Position numbers and translations under genes: made by a program. A stretch of 64,000 nucleotides of DNA from Schistocerca nitens (lineage: Eukaryota > Arthropoda > Insecta > Orthoptera > Acrididae), in the NCBI RefSeq assembly GCF_023898315.1, contig NC_064621.1, forward strand, positions 534,585,383 through 534,649,382. Reading direction: 5' to 3'. Of the stretch, positions 34,348-44,830 are shown one piece after another; position 1 is the stretch's first letter; every line of letters begins with the position of its first letter. The notes under the pieces are model-generated. The model was given only the letters and a program-made list of their open reading frames with translations, was not told where the DNA came from and did not search any database.

Positions 34348-35249
34348 CCGAGTCTCTGGCTGCTGAGGCCACACTGCGATCAGCTGAGCATGATGGGAGA
34401 TGCAGCCGGGTGATGCGGGTAACAGGTGGCCGGGACAGGGAGGGGGATGGAGAGCAGGATAGGGGTGGGGTACAGTAAAGTGCTACTTGTGGGAGCATAC
34501 AGGGACGAGATGGAGAGAGGGAAGGGCAGCGAAGTGCAGTCGGGATGTTAGACAGAGGGTGGGGGCATAGTGGAAAAGGAGAGAGGTAAGAAGACTTTGG
34601 GTATATTGGTGAAATAGGCAACAGTGTAGTGTTGGAATGGGAACAGGGAAGGGGCTAGGGAGTAAGGACAAATACTGGCAAAGGTTGAGGCCAGGAGGGT
34701 TACAGGATGTAGGGTATATTGCTGGGAGAGTTCCCATCTGTGTAACTCAGGGAAGCTGGTGTTGGTGAGAAGAATTCAGATGTCACAGGCTGTGAAGCTG
34801 TCATCGAAATGAAGAATGTCGTGTTTGGCAGCATGCTCAGAAACTTGGTGGTCCAGCTGTTTCTTGGCCGCAGTTTGTTGGTTGTCACTCAAGCAGACAG
34901 ACAGCTTCTCAGTTGTCATGCTCACGAAGAATGCAGGACAGTAGCTACAGCTTAGCTTTTAGATCACAGGACTGGTTTCACAGGTAGCCCTGCCTTTGAT
35001 GGGATAGGTGATGCTTGTGATTGGACTGGAGTAGGTGGTAATGGGAGAATGTATGAGACAGGTCTTGCATTTAGGTCTATAACAGCGATATGAGCCAATA
35101 GGCAAGGGAATGGGAGCAGGAGCTTTGTAGGTATGGATGAGGATATTGTGTACATTCAGTGGGCAGTGGAATACCACTGTGGGACAGGTGGGAAGGATAG
35201 TGGGTAGACACTCCTTATTTCATAGCACAACGAAAGGTAGTCGAAAGAG
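34121..35249 (-). mobile_element. Penelope-like element, left arm of a 2.2-kb palindrome
   Basis: In minus orientation, starting at the centre (about 35249), frames encode NVHNILIHTYKAPAPIPLP, CYRPKCKTC (Cys cluster), ITSITYPIKGRATCETSPVI and AFFVSMTTEKLSV-like GIY-YIG sequence, then LLTNTSFPELHRWELSQ-like C-terminal sequence. It ends with a hammerhead-like region (34217-34191) and the terminus GTTGATACTCACC at 34121-34133. A (TC)n tract (34236-34282) and an (AC)n tract (34294-34345) lie before the end. The RT is missing. The arm is the inverted partner of 35250-36287. Confidence 0.86.
34236..34345. repeat. (TC)n and (AC)n compound microsatellite
   Basis: (TC)n at 34236-34282 and (AC)n at 34294-34345 are separated by 11 bp. 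They sit between the coding part and the terminus of the Penelope-like arm. The other copies have shorter (TG/AC)-rich stretches at the same place (24598-24611 and 36170-36190), so expansion occurred inside the element. Confidence 0.95.
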
Positions 35250-36287
35250 GTTTTCGACTACCTCTCATTCTGCCTTGATATGAGGGCTGTCCTACCTACT
35301 ATCCTTCCCACCCCTCCCACAGTGGTACTCTACCACCTACGGACTCTACACAATATCCTTGTGCATCGCTACACAACTCCTGCTCCCATCCCCTTGCCTC
35401 ATATAGCTGTTATAGACCTAGATGCAAGACCTGTCCCATACATCCTCCCACCACCACCTACTCCAGTCGTCACAAGCATCACCTACCCCATTAAAGGCAG
35501 GGCTACCTGTGAAACCAGTCATGTGATCCACAAGCTAAGCTGCAACCACTGTGCTGCATTCTACACGGGCATGACAACTGACAAGCTGTCTGTCCACTTG
35601 AATGGCCACCAACAAAGTGCTGCCCAGAAACAGCTGGACCACCAAGTTGCTGAGCATGCTGCCTAACACAACATTCTTCATTTTAATGACTGCTTCACAG
35701 CCTGTGCCATCTGGACTCTTCCCACCAACACTACCTTTCCTGAACTGCACTTGTGGGAACTCTCCCTTCATTCCTGTAACCTTCCTGGCCTCAACCTTTG
35801 TTAGTCTTTGTTCTTGCCTTCTAGCCCCTTCCCTGTTCCCATTTCAGTACTACACAGTCCTCTATTCCACGAACACACCCACAGTCTTTTTACCTCTCTC
35901 TCCTTTTCCCCAACTCCCCCCCCCCTCCCCCCCCCCTGCCGCCCCTAACCTCCCGACTGCACCTAGCTCCTACCCTCTCTCCACCTCATCCCTGTATGCT
36001 CCCACAAGCAGCACTTTACCATCCCCCACCCCTACCCTGCTCTCCATTCCGCTCTCCACCCCAGCCTCCTCCTTACCACCACCACATGGTTGCATCTCCC
36101 ATCAAGTGCAGTTGCTCGCAGTGTGTGCTCAGCAGCCCGAGACTGTGGTCATGTATGTGTTAGTTGTGTTTGTGTGTGCATGTGTGTGTTCTATTTCTGA
36201 TAAAGGCCTTGTTGACCAAAAGCTCTGACAATCTTTTTGTTGTGCCTATCTGTGACTCAGCATCTCCACTACATGGTGAGTATCAAC
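35250..36287 (+). mobile_element. Penelope-like element, right arm of the palindrome
   Basis: The plus-strand frame 35280-35666 reads HNILVHRYTTPAPIPLP, TSITYPIKGRATCETSHVIH, KLSCNHCAAFYTGMTTDKLS and LDHQVAEHAA. A following frame gives FTACAIWTLPTNTTFPELHL, CNLPGLNLC and a Pro/Ser-rich tail. The terminal part has CTGATAAAGGCC...ACCAAAAGC at 36197-36223 and ends GGTGAGTATCAAC at 36275-36287, the complement of the left arm terminus. It is the best preserved GIY-YIG copy in the window, but it has no RT. Confidence 0.88.
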
Positions 36288-36299
36288 TAAACTTTTCAT

Positions 36300-37164
36300 C
36301 ATATTGATACATTTAGTAAGTTGCAACTAAAGAACATGAGATTATCCCTGTGATTCATACATACATAGGAAGCAGGGTAAATTAACTGATGGTATCTTAT
36401 TATTGTTTGATACATTTTAAACAATAATAGAAGAAAATGCAATGAAAAAATATCAGTTGTTCAGAAATACATATCCTCATCTCTATGTACCCTGTAAGAA
36501 CACCTAGAAGATAGACAATAGCATGAATCTTCATCAAACAAGAAATTATTAACAATCTGTGCACCCATAACGCAGAAATCATACACACATGAAGAGTGGA
36601 ATGAAAAATTAGGGTGCAATCTATCCACAAAAATGTTTTCAGTGCTATTGAGTTCTCAGTACTCTGTTGTATGTCCCTAGACTTGTTCCTACCATCTAAT
36701 CATTGAGAAAATGTTTAAAGCATCAAATCACTGAGAAAATGCTTCAAACATTCATTAGTAGATGGTGCAGTGCTTCCCTCCATAGCTCTGAGTGCCACAT
36801 GTCAGGTTTTCTCCACTTGGCCTGAGATAGTTTGAAGAGACAACACACACGTTTTTGGCGAGTGGGCACAGTGTTTTGAGCTGTCACAGAGATCTTGCAC
36901 TTAGATAAAAATAAAGAAAGGTAAGCAAGGCTGTAATTCTGGAAGGTTTACGCAAGATTGATACAACTGACTTCTCCAGTTTGAGAGATGCTTTTGAAAC
37001 ACTGATGTCAATGCAGGCATGCAAGATCTCCATATGCAGTATGGTGAAAGTATTTCATACTTATTCATCTCAAAAAGCTATCAAAAATTCTTATATTAAA
37101 CAGAAGACCGGAAAAAACTCAATGTATTCAAAAGAGGAAAGATCATGGCTGGTGTATGCCATGC
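36300..37164. other. Unassigned intron sequence
   Basis: No element was recognised. Near 36700-36765 an about 25-bp segment (ATTGAGAAAATGTTTAAAGC) is tandemly repeated with small changes. Confidence 0.5.
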
Positions 37165-37520
37165 TGCTGCTGTTGTTGTTGTTGTTGTTGTTGTTGTGGT
37201 CTTCAGTCCAGAGACTGGTTTGATGCAGCTCTCCATGCCAGTAAAGCTGCATGCCCTCAGGAAAAATTACGGCCGTAGTTTCCCCTTGCTTTCAGCCGTT
37301 CGCAGTACCAGCACAGCAAGGCCGTTTTGGTTAGTGTTACAAGGCCAGATCAGTCAATCATCCAGACTGTTGCCCTGCAACTACTGAAAAGGCTGCCGCC
37401 CCTCTTCAGGAACCACACGTTTGTCTGGCCTCCCAACAGATATCCCTCCGTTGTGGTTGTACCTACGGTACGGCTACCTGTATCGCTGAGGCACGCAAGC
37501 CTCCCCACGCTGTACTGTAT
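37165..37520 (-). mobile_element. Chimeric SINE-like repeat carrying an RTE 3' tail
   Basis: In plus coordinates, (TTG)n at 37170-37197 is followed by GTGGTCTTCAGTCCAGAGAC and TGGTTTGATGCAGCTCTCC. This is the inverse complement of the 3' end of the RTE LINE at 12766-12800. It continues into an unrelated, GC-richer conserved body (GCCGTTCGCAGTACCAGCAC...GCACGCAAGCCTCCCCAC). A nonautonomous element that borrows an RTE tail for mobilisation is the simplest reading. I remember this body as common in grasshopper DNA. Confidence 0.72.
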
Positions 37521-38396
37521 CTAAAATATCAATGATATTTATCTCTGCGAAACAGAAAGGCCTGATGACAATGTACAGGGAATTTTACAGTAAATTTTGC
37601 AGCATCAGATCCCAAGATAGAGTTGTGTAAGAAACAGAAGTCAATTTTGCAACGATTTTTCTTGAATTTATATTTAGTTATTCTCGTGTAAAACATGTAA
37701 AATAACTTAGAAATGGTTTTTGTTAACTGCAGTCCTACTAGTTACAATATTACTGCTGTACTTCTGTGGTACCAGACTATCTACTCAATTTCTTGTGTAT
37801 ACACGTAAGTTACATACAAAAAGAGATACATTGTTTTTCGATTCTTCGGAACTTTTCCACTTTCACTCTTCATAAAATGCACGTACCTATTCTTTATATA
37901 AAATCTGTCATGTTATTGCTCGCTCTTTTATTGTATGTTCAAAGTACTGTGGACACACATCACAGAAGAGGAGCTGTCAAAGAGTAGAATTGTGAAAATT
38001 AGTGAGTGCATTGGTATATTTTGCAGAACTGAAGCTGCTGAAGTGTAAAATTATGAAGACAAGTGAGTGAACTGGTGTGGGCATCCAAGTATAATTTAAT
38101 CATGTTTTTAACTTGCGTAAGATACATTAGCGAAATTTTGGATTGCTGTTATATACACACATAAGGGTGACTTAATAAAATGTTATCTGTGCTAAGATGT
38201 TTTTGTATGCCATACACATAAACAAAATTGAAGATGTGTGTGTGTTGACTAAATTCATATAATGGAGATTGTCTATGGATTAATGAATGAATAAATAAAT
38301 AAATAAATAAATTTATTTTAGCAGTAACAGAAAATTCTGCATGAACCATGTGGTCATAATTTAAAATTAGCAGAATCATTTCACATGTGAAATTAC
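37521..38396. other. Unassigned intron sequence with (ATAA)n
   Basis: AT-rich sequence with a short (AATA)n tract at about 38285-38312. No coding homology was seen. Confidence 0.5.
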
Positions 38397-38589
38397 CTTG
38401 GAATGTTGAGAAACACAATTGCATGGACCTTATGATCCCTCAACTTGGGAGTTATGTCTTTACCATCACATTCTAATGTGACTAATTCTGCGAGTCCTTT
38501 CCATTTCCGCCTCAAAAGATCTTTCCCACCAGCTTGTCCATAGAACATCTTATTCCGAAGGCGAGAGTTGAAACGCTCAGGATGTGCTT
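38397..38589 (-). CDS. rdgA: rdgA exon c: DGK accessory domain
   Basis: This 193-nt exon encodes AHPERFNSRLRNKMFYGQAGGKDLLRR and ends at ...IVFLNIP plus two bases of a Ser codon. The acceptor is TTTATAG before 38589 and the donor is GTAATT. The residues GQAGGKDLL and LECDGKD are closer to insect rdgA than to vertebrate DGK zeta, which supports orthology with the retinal-degeneration-A branch. This exon is isolated by an 8.4-kb intron on one side and a 4.5-kb intron on the other. Confidence 0.96.
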
Positions 38590-38874
38590 CTATAAACACA
38601 GAATGAAAATCTAAGAACTAAAATTCTAAGGTAAATAAAAAGACATGAGTAAAAATGCAATTTTGATAAAAACTTGGATTCCACATTGTCTTATTTTCAG
38701 TAGGATAGAAAGTTTTAGTAGACAAATACCACTAGAATAGACAAGAAATAAGGTATTCAATTCGTTGAACATACTTCAATTATACTTGATGGACACTGAT
38801 CTAACATCAGATTATGCCAAGATAAAAAAATTTATTTTAGTCATGGCTGTAATTTTCAACAACCTTAGTACTAT

Positions 38875-39031
38875 TTTTCAGGATAAATTTCAGTCATCAG
38901 TTGCAAATAAATTTTATTATCTTTACTGGTTTCGACAAATTAATTTGTCATCTTCAGAAGCCTACGAAATTAGGAATATTATAAATCTTTAGATCTTGGC
39001 TATACATTTATGTGAAGTATAAAAAGTATAT
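38875..39031 (+). repeat. Inverted-repeat arm (left) around the mariner
   Basis: About 157 bp (AGGATAAATTTCAGTCATCA to GTATAAAAAGTAT) is the inverted counterpart of 40499-40655. On the minus strand it contains CTGAAGATGACAAATT followed by AATTTGTCGAAACC, a perfect short stem between CTGAAGA and GAAA. Confidence 0.85.
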
Positions 39032-39240
39032 CACAAAAACTTACTTAGTTTAGTAGACAGTCAATATCTTATTTACAGAAGGATAATGTCATGGAACAGT
39101 CACAAATTTACATGTTGTATGTGATTATTTTGAACACTGTTTTACAATTTACAATAACTAGGTCACATTTATGTATCTGTTATGCTAGCAGCAAGGAATA
39201 TATACATAAAAGCATGTATAAAAAATATAAGCAAGGCATA

Positions 39241-40495
39241 CAGGGTGTGATTCAAAAGTTGCACGACTTAACTTAGAAGTAGATATTTATTGAACATTTA
39301 AGTACAGTGGACTAAAATTCTTCAAAATATGATCCTTCAGCACCAACACAGCGCTGCCAGTGCACCTTCCACCGTTCGTAGCCCTTCTGGATTGCCTCGG
39401 GCGTCATGCTGTCAAGGGCTCTAGTCATAGCCTGCTGGATGGCGTCGGTGGAGTCGAATTGCTTCCCTTTTAGGCCTGTCTTGATTCTGGGGAAGAGGAA
39501 AAAGTCACTTGGAGCCAAGTCGGGGCCGTAGGGTGGCTGTGGCAGTGTCGTCACGTTGAACTTGACCAAAACTTCGGTGGTGGCGCACGACATGTGGGTG
39601 GGCACATTGTCATGGTGGAGAATACAATCGCCCTTGAACGCCAGGCAGACATGGCGAACTCGATCTCTCAAGCGGTGGAGCACTCCAGCGTAAAAGTCAT
39701 CACCAGTGACAGTCTGTCCACAAGCAACAAACTCCTTGTGAATTACTCCTTTACCAAAAAACAGCATACACTTCACACACGACTTGCTCAAGTGAGCTTT
39801 CTTGGGCTTCAGTGAGGAAGCAGAGTGCCATTCTGAGCTTTGACACTTCGACTCAGGATCGTATTTGTAGACCCAGGTCTCTTCACCAGTCACCACTTTC
39901 TCCAGAAGGTTCAGATCAACATTCAACTATTGGAGCATTTCCTGGCAAACAGTCATGCACCATTTCTTCTGATCCACTGACAAATTTTTGGCACCAGTTT
40001 GGCACACACTTTTCACATCATCAAATTCTCCGTCACAATCCTCCACACTGTACTCTGACTGAGTCCCGGTTCATCAGCAATTAATCTAGTACTAAGATGA
40101 CAGACAATTTTTATAAGTTCCCGCACTCTCTCCACATTCTAATCCGTTCGGCTTGATGATGGCCTCCCAGAGCGGTCGTCGTCTTCAACATTCCCGCAGC
40201 CATCTTTGAAACGTTTGTGCCACATGAAAGCCATTGCATGGGACATGGCTCCTTCCTTAAAGGCCTCTTGAATCATACCGAGAGTCTCCGTGGCAGTTTT
40301 GTTCAGTCGCATGCAAAACTTAATCACATAACGCTGCTCCCAAGTTTCCACCGAGGTCGTTTCTGAGACCCCCCCCCTCCCCTCCCCCCCCCCCCCACAC
40401 ACACACACTACTTCACACACCCAGCAAAAACGGTCCACATGCGCTACCCCAATCCCCAAAATGAATCAGTCTTGAAACTTCTGAATCACACCTTG
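39241..40495 (-). mobile_element. mariner transposon with TIRs, transposase broken
   Basis: The ends CAGGGTGTGATTCAAAAG (39241) and its complement-like partner TTCTGAATCACACCTTG (to 40495) form about 28-bp inverted repeats, flanked by TA on both sides (39239-39240 and 40496-40497). The minus-strand transposase has an N-terminal part (40459-40139: RYVIKFCMRLNKTATETL, HKRFKDGCGNVEDD), a frame-shifted middle, and 39926-39312 with VTGEETWVYKYDPESKC, LHHDNVPTH and YGPDLAPSDFFLFP. The second and third catalytic Asp are 34 residues apart, the D34D pattern. The first catalytic block reads GEETW rather than GDETW. A C/CA-rich expansion at 40372-40408 disrupts the N-terminus. Confidence 0.93.
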
Positions 40496-40498
40496 TAT

Positions 40499-40655
40499 AC
40501 CTTTTATACTTCACGTAAATGTACAGCCAAGGTCTAAAGATTTATATCATCCTTAATTTTGTAGGCTTCGGGAGATGAAAAATTAACTTGTCAAAAATGG
40601 TAAAGATAATAAAATTTATTTGCATCTGATGACTGAAATTTATCCTTAAATTTTT
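40499..40655 (-). repeat. Inverted-repeat arm (right) around the mariner
   Basis: This is the diverged inverted copy of 38875-39031 (ATACTTCACGTAAATGTACA, CTTCGGGAGATGAAAAATTA). The mariner lies between the two arms, almost touching this one. Confidence 0.85.
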
Positions 40656-41234
40656 TAGTTAGTTAGTTGCACATTCCAGGGATCATTTTGCACAATAGAT
40701 CGTAATGATGTAGAATGAGGCATTTTGGATTCATGTTGCAAATTAATTTGTAGATATGGTCACATTCTGAACATTTCTCAATATTTTATTTTTACTTTTA
40801 TTACACAAAGAAAATTATTGTGAAATTATTATTAAGCACAAGAATAAGTACTATCAAAGAAAAATAACATCTGCCATATATAAGCATTCCAAAAAAGAGT
40901 TTAAACAAAATATATCCACACAAGTTTCTTATGTAACTACTGAAGGCATGGTACAGAGGATGGAGTAATCTGCTGGAATGAGACAGTGAAATGGCAACAA
41001 AATAAGAGTCAAATGAATTAAGTTATAAAAACAGCAGAACAATGAAAAATGAGTTAAGATTGATAGTAATGATGAAACCTTACATTTAGGATGGTAGTCG
41101 TGATAACAAAGAAATTGGGTAGTAACAACAAGATACAAACACCTAAAGGCTGGGAAACGTTTCTCTAAAGCAAAATTTCATTGACAAACCATGAAACTTA
41201 TTTGATGGGTTAAGGGTAGGGTTTTGCAAAAATG

Positions 41235-41281
41235 CCACCACCACCACCACCACCACCACCACCACCACCACACCACCACCA
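41235..41281. repeat. (CCA)n microsatellite
   Basis: A nearly perfect CAC/CCA tract. Poly-Val or poly-His frames here are artefacts. Confidence 0.95.
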
Positions 41282-41389
41282 GGTTCTTTGTTCCCACTGC
41301 CAGTAATTTTTTCGTCATTTAAACGAGTCTTTTTCTGAACGTATCTCATAATGACATCAGTGCAGTGTATAAAGGAGTACAAATGTCTT

Positions 41390-43640
41390 TGAAAGAAAAC
41401 AGGTCATAGATTGTGTTTTGCTCACATGATAAATCTGGTGGTAAAATATTCTGCTGAAAATACTGACAAACTGTCCGAGTTGATTATTGATGTGAAAAAG
41501 TTTGTAATGTAGTGCAAGCAAGGTGTAGGAACAAGTGATGATCAAAGAAAAGAATCAGATTTCAAAACTAATTCAAGAAGTATGAACTACATGGAATTAA
41601 CATGCTGAAGATTGAAACATCTTTTTAGCTGCATTCAGTGATATTATTTATCATTAAGTACCCCGTTAGTGCACCACCCATGTTGGCAGTAGCATCCACT
41701 GTAGATCTGGTAGATGTTTGTGACATTCTGGAGCCTACAGGAGTGTCTGCTAATGAAGCTTTGCACATAAATGTACATTGTAAGCAGTAAAGTAATCCCA
41801 ATAGCAGTATGTTGAATATGAAAATATCTGGCTTGCAACCAATGCTGACTACACCAGACAATCTGAAGAGCAACATTACAACAGAAATAAAAAGTAAATT
41901 GCTACCAACTAAATGCATCGACATATTAGCCATTTCTTGGGCCAAGATTCAAGAGCATACATTTTAAAAAGATGCTTTAGTGTGTTTGAAGACAATCAAA
42001 ATCATCAAGGATTTGTTTACAGCTGCTGAAATGACTGACAGTGAGAATGAGTAACACACTGACACATCACAGAAAAAGACAGAAAAAATATTTGATTTAT
42101 GAAGTGAACGTTATAAAATAGCACAAGTAAAGAGTAATTTGTGAACTGGAACAAGAATGGACCTATCATCACAGTGCAGTTATTATTTGAAAGTTGGCCT
42201 TCTACACTGAAGTGCCAAAGAAACTGGTATATGCTTACGTATTCAAATACAGAGATAAGTAAACAGGCAGTATATAGCACTGTGGTTGGCAACGCATACA
42301 TATGACAACAAGTGTCTGGTGCAGTTGTTAGATCAGTTACTGCAGCTACAATGGCAGATTATCAAGATTTAAGTGAGTTTGAATGTGGTGTTACAGTCGG
42401 CACACGAGTGATGGGGCACAGCATCTCTGAGGTAGCGATGAAATGGGGATTTACCCTTAAGACCAATTCACAAATTTACGGTGAATATCAGGAATCGGGA
42501 AAAATATCAAAATCTCCAATATCGCTGCGGCTGAAAAGAGGTCCTGCATGAACGGGACAAATGACAACTGAAGAGAATCGTTCAACGCAACAGAAGTGCA
42601 ACCCTTCCACAAACTGCTGCTGGTTTCAATGCTGGCCCATTACAAGCCTCAGTGTGCAAACTATTCAACAAAACATCATTGATACAGTCTTTTGGACCCA
42701 AAGGCCCACTCATGTACAGTTGATGACTGCACGAAATAAAACTTTACACCTTGCCTGGACTCGTCAACATTGACATTGGACTGATGATGACTCGAAACAT
42801 GTTGCCTGATCAGATGAGTCTCATTTCAAATTGTATCAAGCAGATGGACGTGTACAGGTATGAAGTCAACCTCATGAATCCATGGACCCTGCATGTCAGC
42901 AGGGAACTGTTCAAGCTGGTGGAGGCTCTGTAATAGTGTGGGTTGTGTGCAGTTGGAGTGATACCGGGCCCCTGATACTTCTAGATATGACTCTGACAGG
43001 TGACACATACGTAAGCATCCTGTCTGATCACCTGCCTCCATTCATGTGCAATTTGCATTCCAATGGACTTAGGCAGTTCCAGCAGGACATTGCAATACCC
43101 CACACATCCGCAATTGCTACAGAGTGGCTCCAGAAACACTCTTCTGAGTTTAAACACTTCCGCTCACCACCAAACTCCCCAGACATGAACATTATTGAGC
43201 AGATTTGGGATGCCTTGCAATGTGCTGTTCAGAAGAGATCTCTGCCCCCTCGTACACTAACAGATTTATGGACAGCCCTTTAGGATCCATGGTGCTGATT
43301 CCCTCCAGCACTACTTCTGACACTAATCAAGTCCATACCATGTCATGTTATGGCGCTTCTGCATGCTCGCAGGGGCCCTACACGACATTAGGCAGGTGTA
43401 CCAGTTTCTTTGACTCTCCAGTGTAGATCCATTAAAAGCATGGAATCACATCCACAGTTCTATCCATCCATCACTACAAAAAATTGCACTCAAGTATTTG
43501 AACTGCATAGCCACATCATCAGCTTTTGAAGGTCTGTTCTCAAAAGCAGGATATGCTCTCTGTTAACAACGTAATAGACCGGAGAGGAAACTTCTCTCAA
43601 AAATGTTATTTTTACAGTCTGCAGACAATACGTTGTGGGA
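41390..43640 (+). mobile_element. hAT transposon remnant, interrupted by a Tc1 element
   Basis: Plus-strand translation near 41400-41600 gives GHRLCFAHMINLVVKYSAEN, then LSELIIDVKKFVM, the CFAHxxNLVV block of hAT transposases. After the Tc1 insertion (42205-43423) translation resumes at 43424 with DPLKAWNHIHSSIHPSLQKI, ALKYLNCIATSSAFEGLFSK and AGYAL, the hAT C-terminal dimerisation region. Several stops are present. The N-terminal zinc-finger region and terminal repeats were not found. Confidence 0.8.
42205..43423 (+). mobile_element. Tc1-like transposon with TIRs, transposase broken
   Basis: The left end CACTGAAGTGCCAAAGAAAC is inverted at the right end (GTTTCTTTGACTCTCCAGTG), 25 bp with about three differences. 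TA flanks both ends (42203-42204, 43424-43425). The plus-strand transposase has ADYQDLSEFECG, a SDESHF block, FQQDIAIPHTS and NSPDMNIIEQIWDAL. The last catalytic pair is separated by 36 residues, and the usual Asn after the second Asp is Ile. Stops occur at about 42549, 42772 and 42810, and frames shift. It sits inside the hAT remnant. Confidence 0.92.
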
Positions 43641-43939
43641 TATATAATGTTAATTATTTGTGTATCTATTGATTAATAAATTAAGACTACAGGGAAAGAA
43701 TGTGCTTTGTCTACTTTTTTCAAAAATGAGTTATGTATGTCGTGAGATGTAGGATGTGCATTGTTTAATACTGTTAATCGGTCAGTCTGATAATATGAAT
43801 AGCCCAAATTCCCTAACCCATTTTAGATTAGGCATGCAGCAAAAGAATATGCTAACATCTCTTGCTAAAAGGAATAAATGTGCTTTGTCCAATGCCGTGT
43901 ATTAAGTTTTAGATTCCTTGTGGATTGGAAAACAATGTT

Positions 43940-44830
43940 GAAGCAAGAAAGAGAGAATTTGTCTTTATTGTTCATTGTTGGTACAAGTGAGAACTATTAC
44001 TTTAGTTTGAGACATTGTGTTTAGTAACGCAGGTGTTGCAAGTGATTCTTTTCAGCTTTAGTAGTTTATTATTTACATTAAATGATGAGCACCTCATCTG
44101 AGATTGAAAGACAGAGACCTTCAGATTCTAACAGTGTCAGGAAAACGCAAGTATGAGAGTGAATGAGCACAGTTATGAAGAAATTAAGGGTTCAGTCAAA
44201 CAAACGAGGAGAGGACTGCAACTGAAAGTTAAAGTGTTTTGAAGTAGCAAGTGCTGAAGAAAGATCAAATATTATATGAAAGGCGACAGAATCATACACA
44301 CGAAATCCCTATACGAACAGAAGCCTTTATGGCAGTACACAGAATAACAAGGCTATGATTAATGACAGTCCAGAAATTTTTGAAGCTGCACAAGTCTCTT
44401 TGTGCTGGAAGGGGTAAACATGGAAGTAGGCCATGGAAAATTAAGGAAGCAGTAGGAATTGAAGTTTATAATCACACTCATTCCTTTAAGGGTAGATCAA
44501 GTCATTACAGCAATGACAAGGCCAAGAAGTTTTATTTCGCAGAACAACTTTTGATGAAAAAAATTGCATGAAATGTTCCAGAAAAAATACCTGAACTTTG
44601 ACATTTCATATGAAATGCGTAGAACAGTATTCAACACCAAATTAAATATGGCTTTGGGGTATCCAAGGAATGATGAGATGAAAGTGCTGAATGCAATGTT
44701 ATCTGCAAATTTCGATGATGACATGAAGAAACACGTCTTAAGATCACCATGACCAGAGAGCACACATAGTGAAAGCTGAAACATTTCATACCAAAAAGAG
44801 GAACGCTCATTTAAGAGGACAAAAGCCTAA
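43940..44830 (+). pseudogene. Unrecognised broken coding-like region
   Basis: Plus-strand frames suggest a protein: MSTSSEIERQRPSDSNSVRK, NSPEIFEAAQVS-like, CAGRGKHGSRPWKIKEAVGI, HTHSFKGRSSHYSNDKAKKF and LGYPRNDEMKVLNAMLSANF. They are separated by stops and shifts. I do not recognise the family. The position downstream of the hAT C-terminus could mean a second element, but no motif supports that. Confidence 0.3.

Noticed and set aside
34153-34621. Open frames of alternating Cys-Val, Arg-Glu, Ser-Leu and His-Thr
   Set aside because: Translations of the (TC)n and (AC)n tracts inside the Penelope-like arm.
36695-36765. Possible CRISPR-like or satellite repeat
   Set aside because: Only two imperfect copies of an about 25-bp word; a local slippage duplication.
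41143-41382. Host-like small protein with poly-Val
   Set aside because: Created by the (CCA)n tract.
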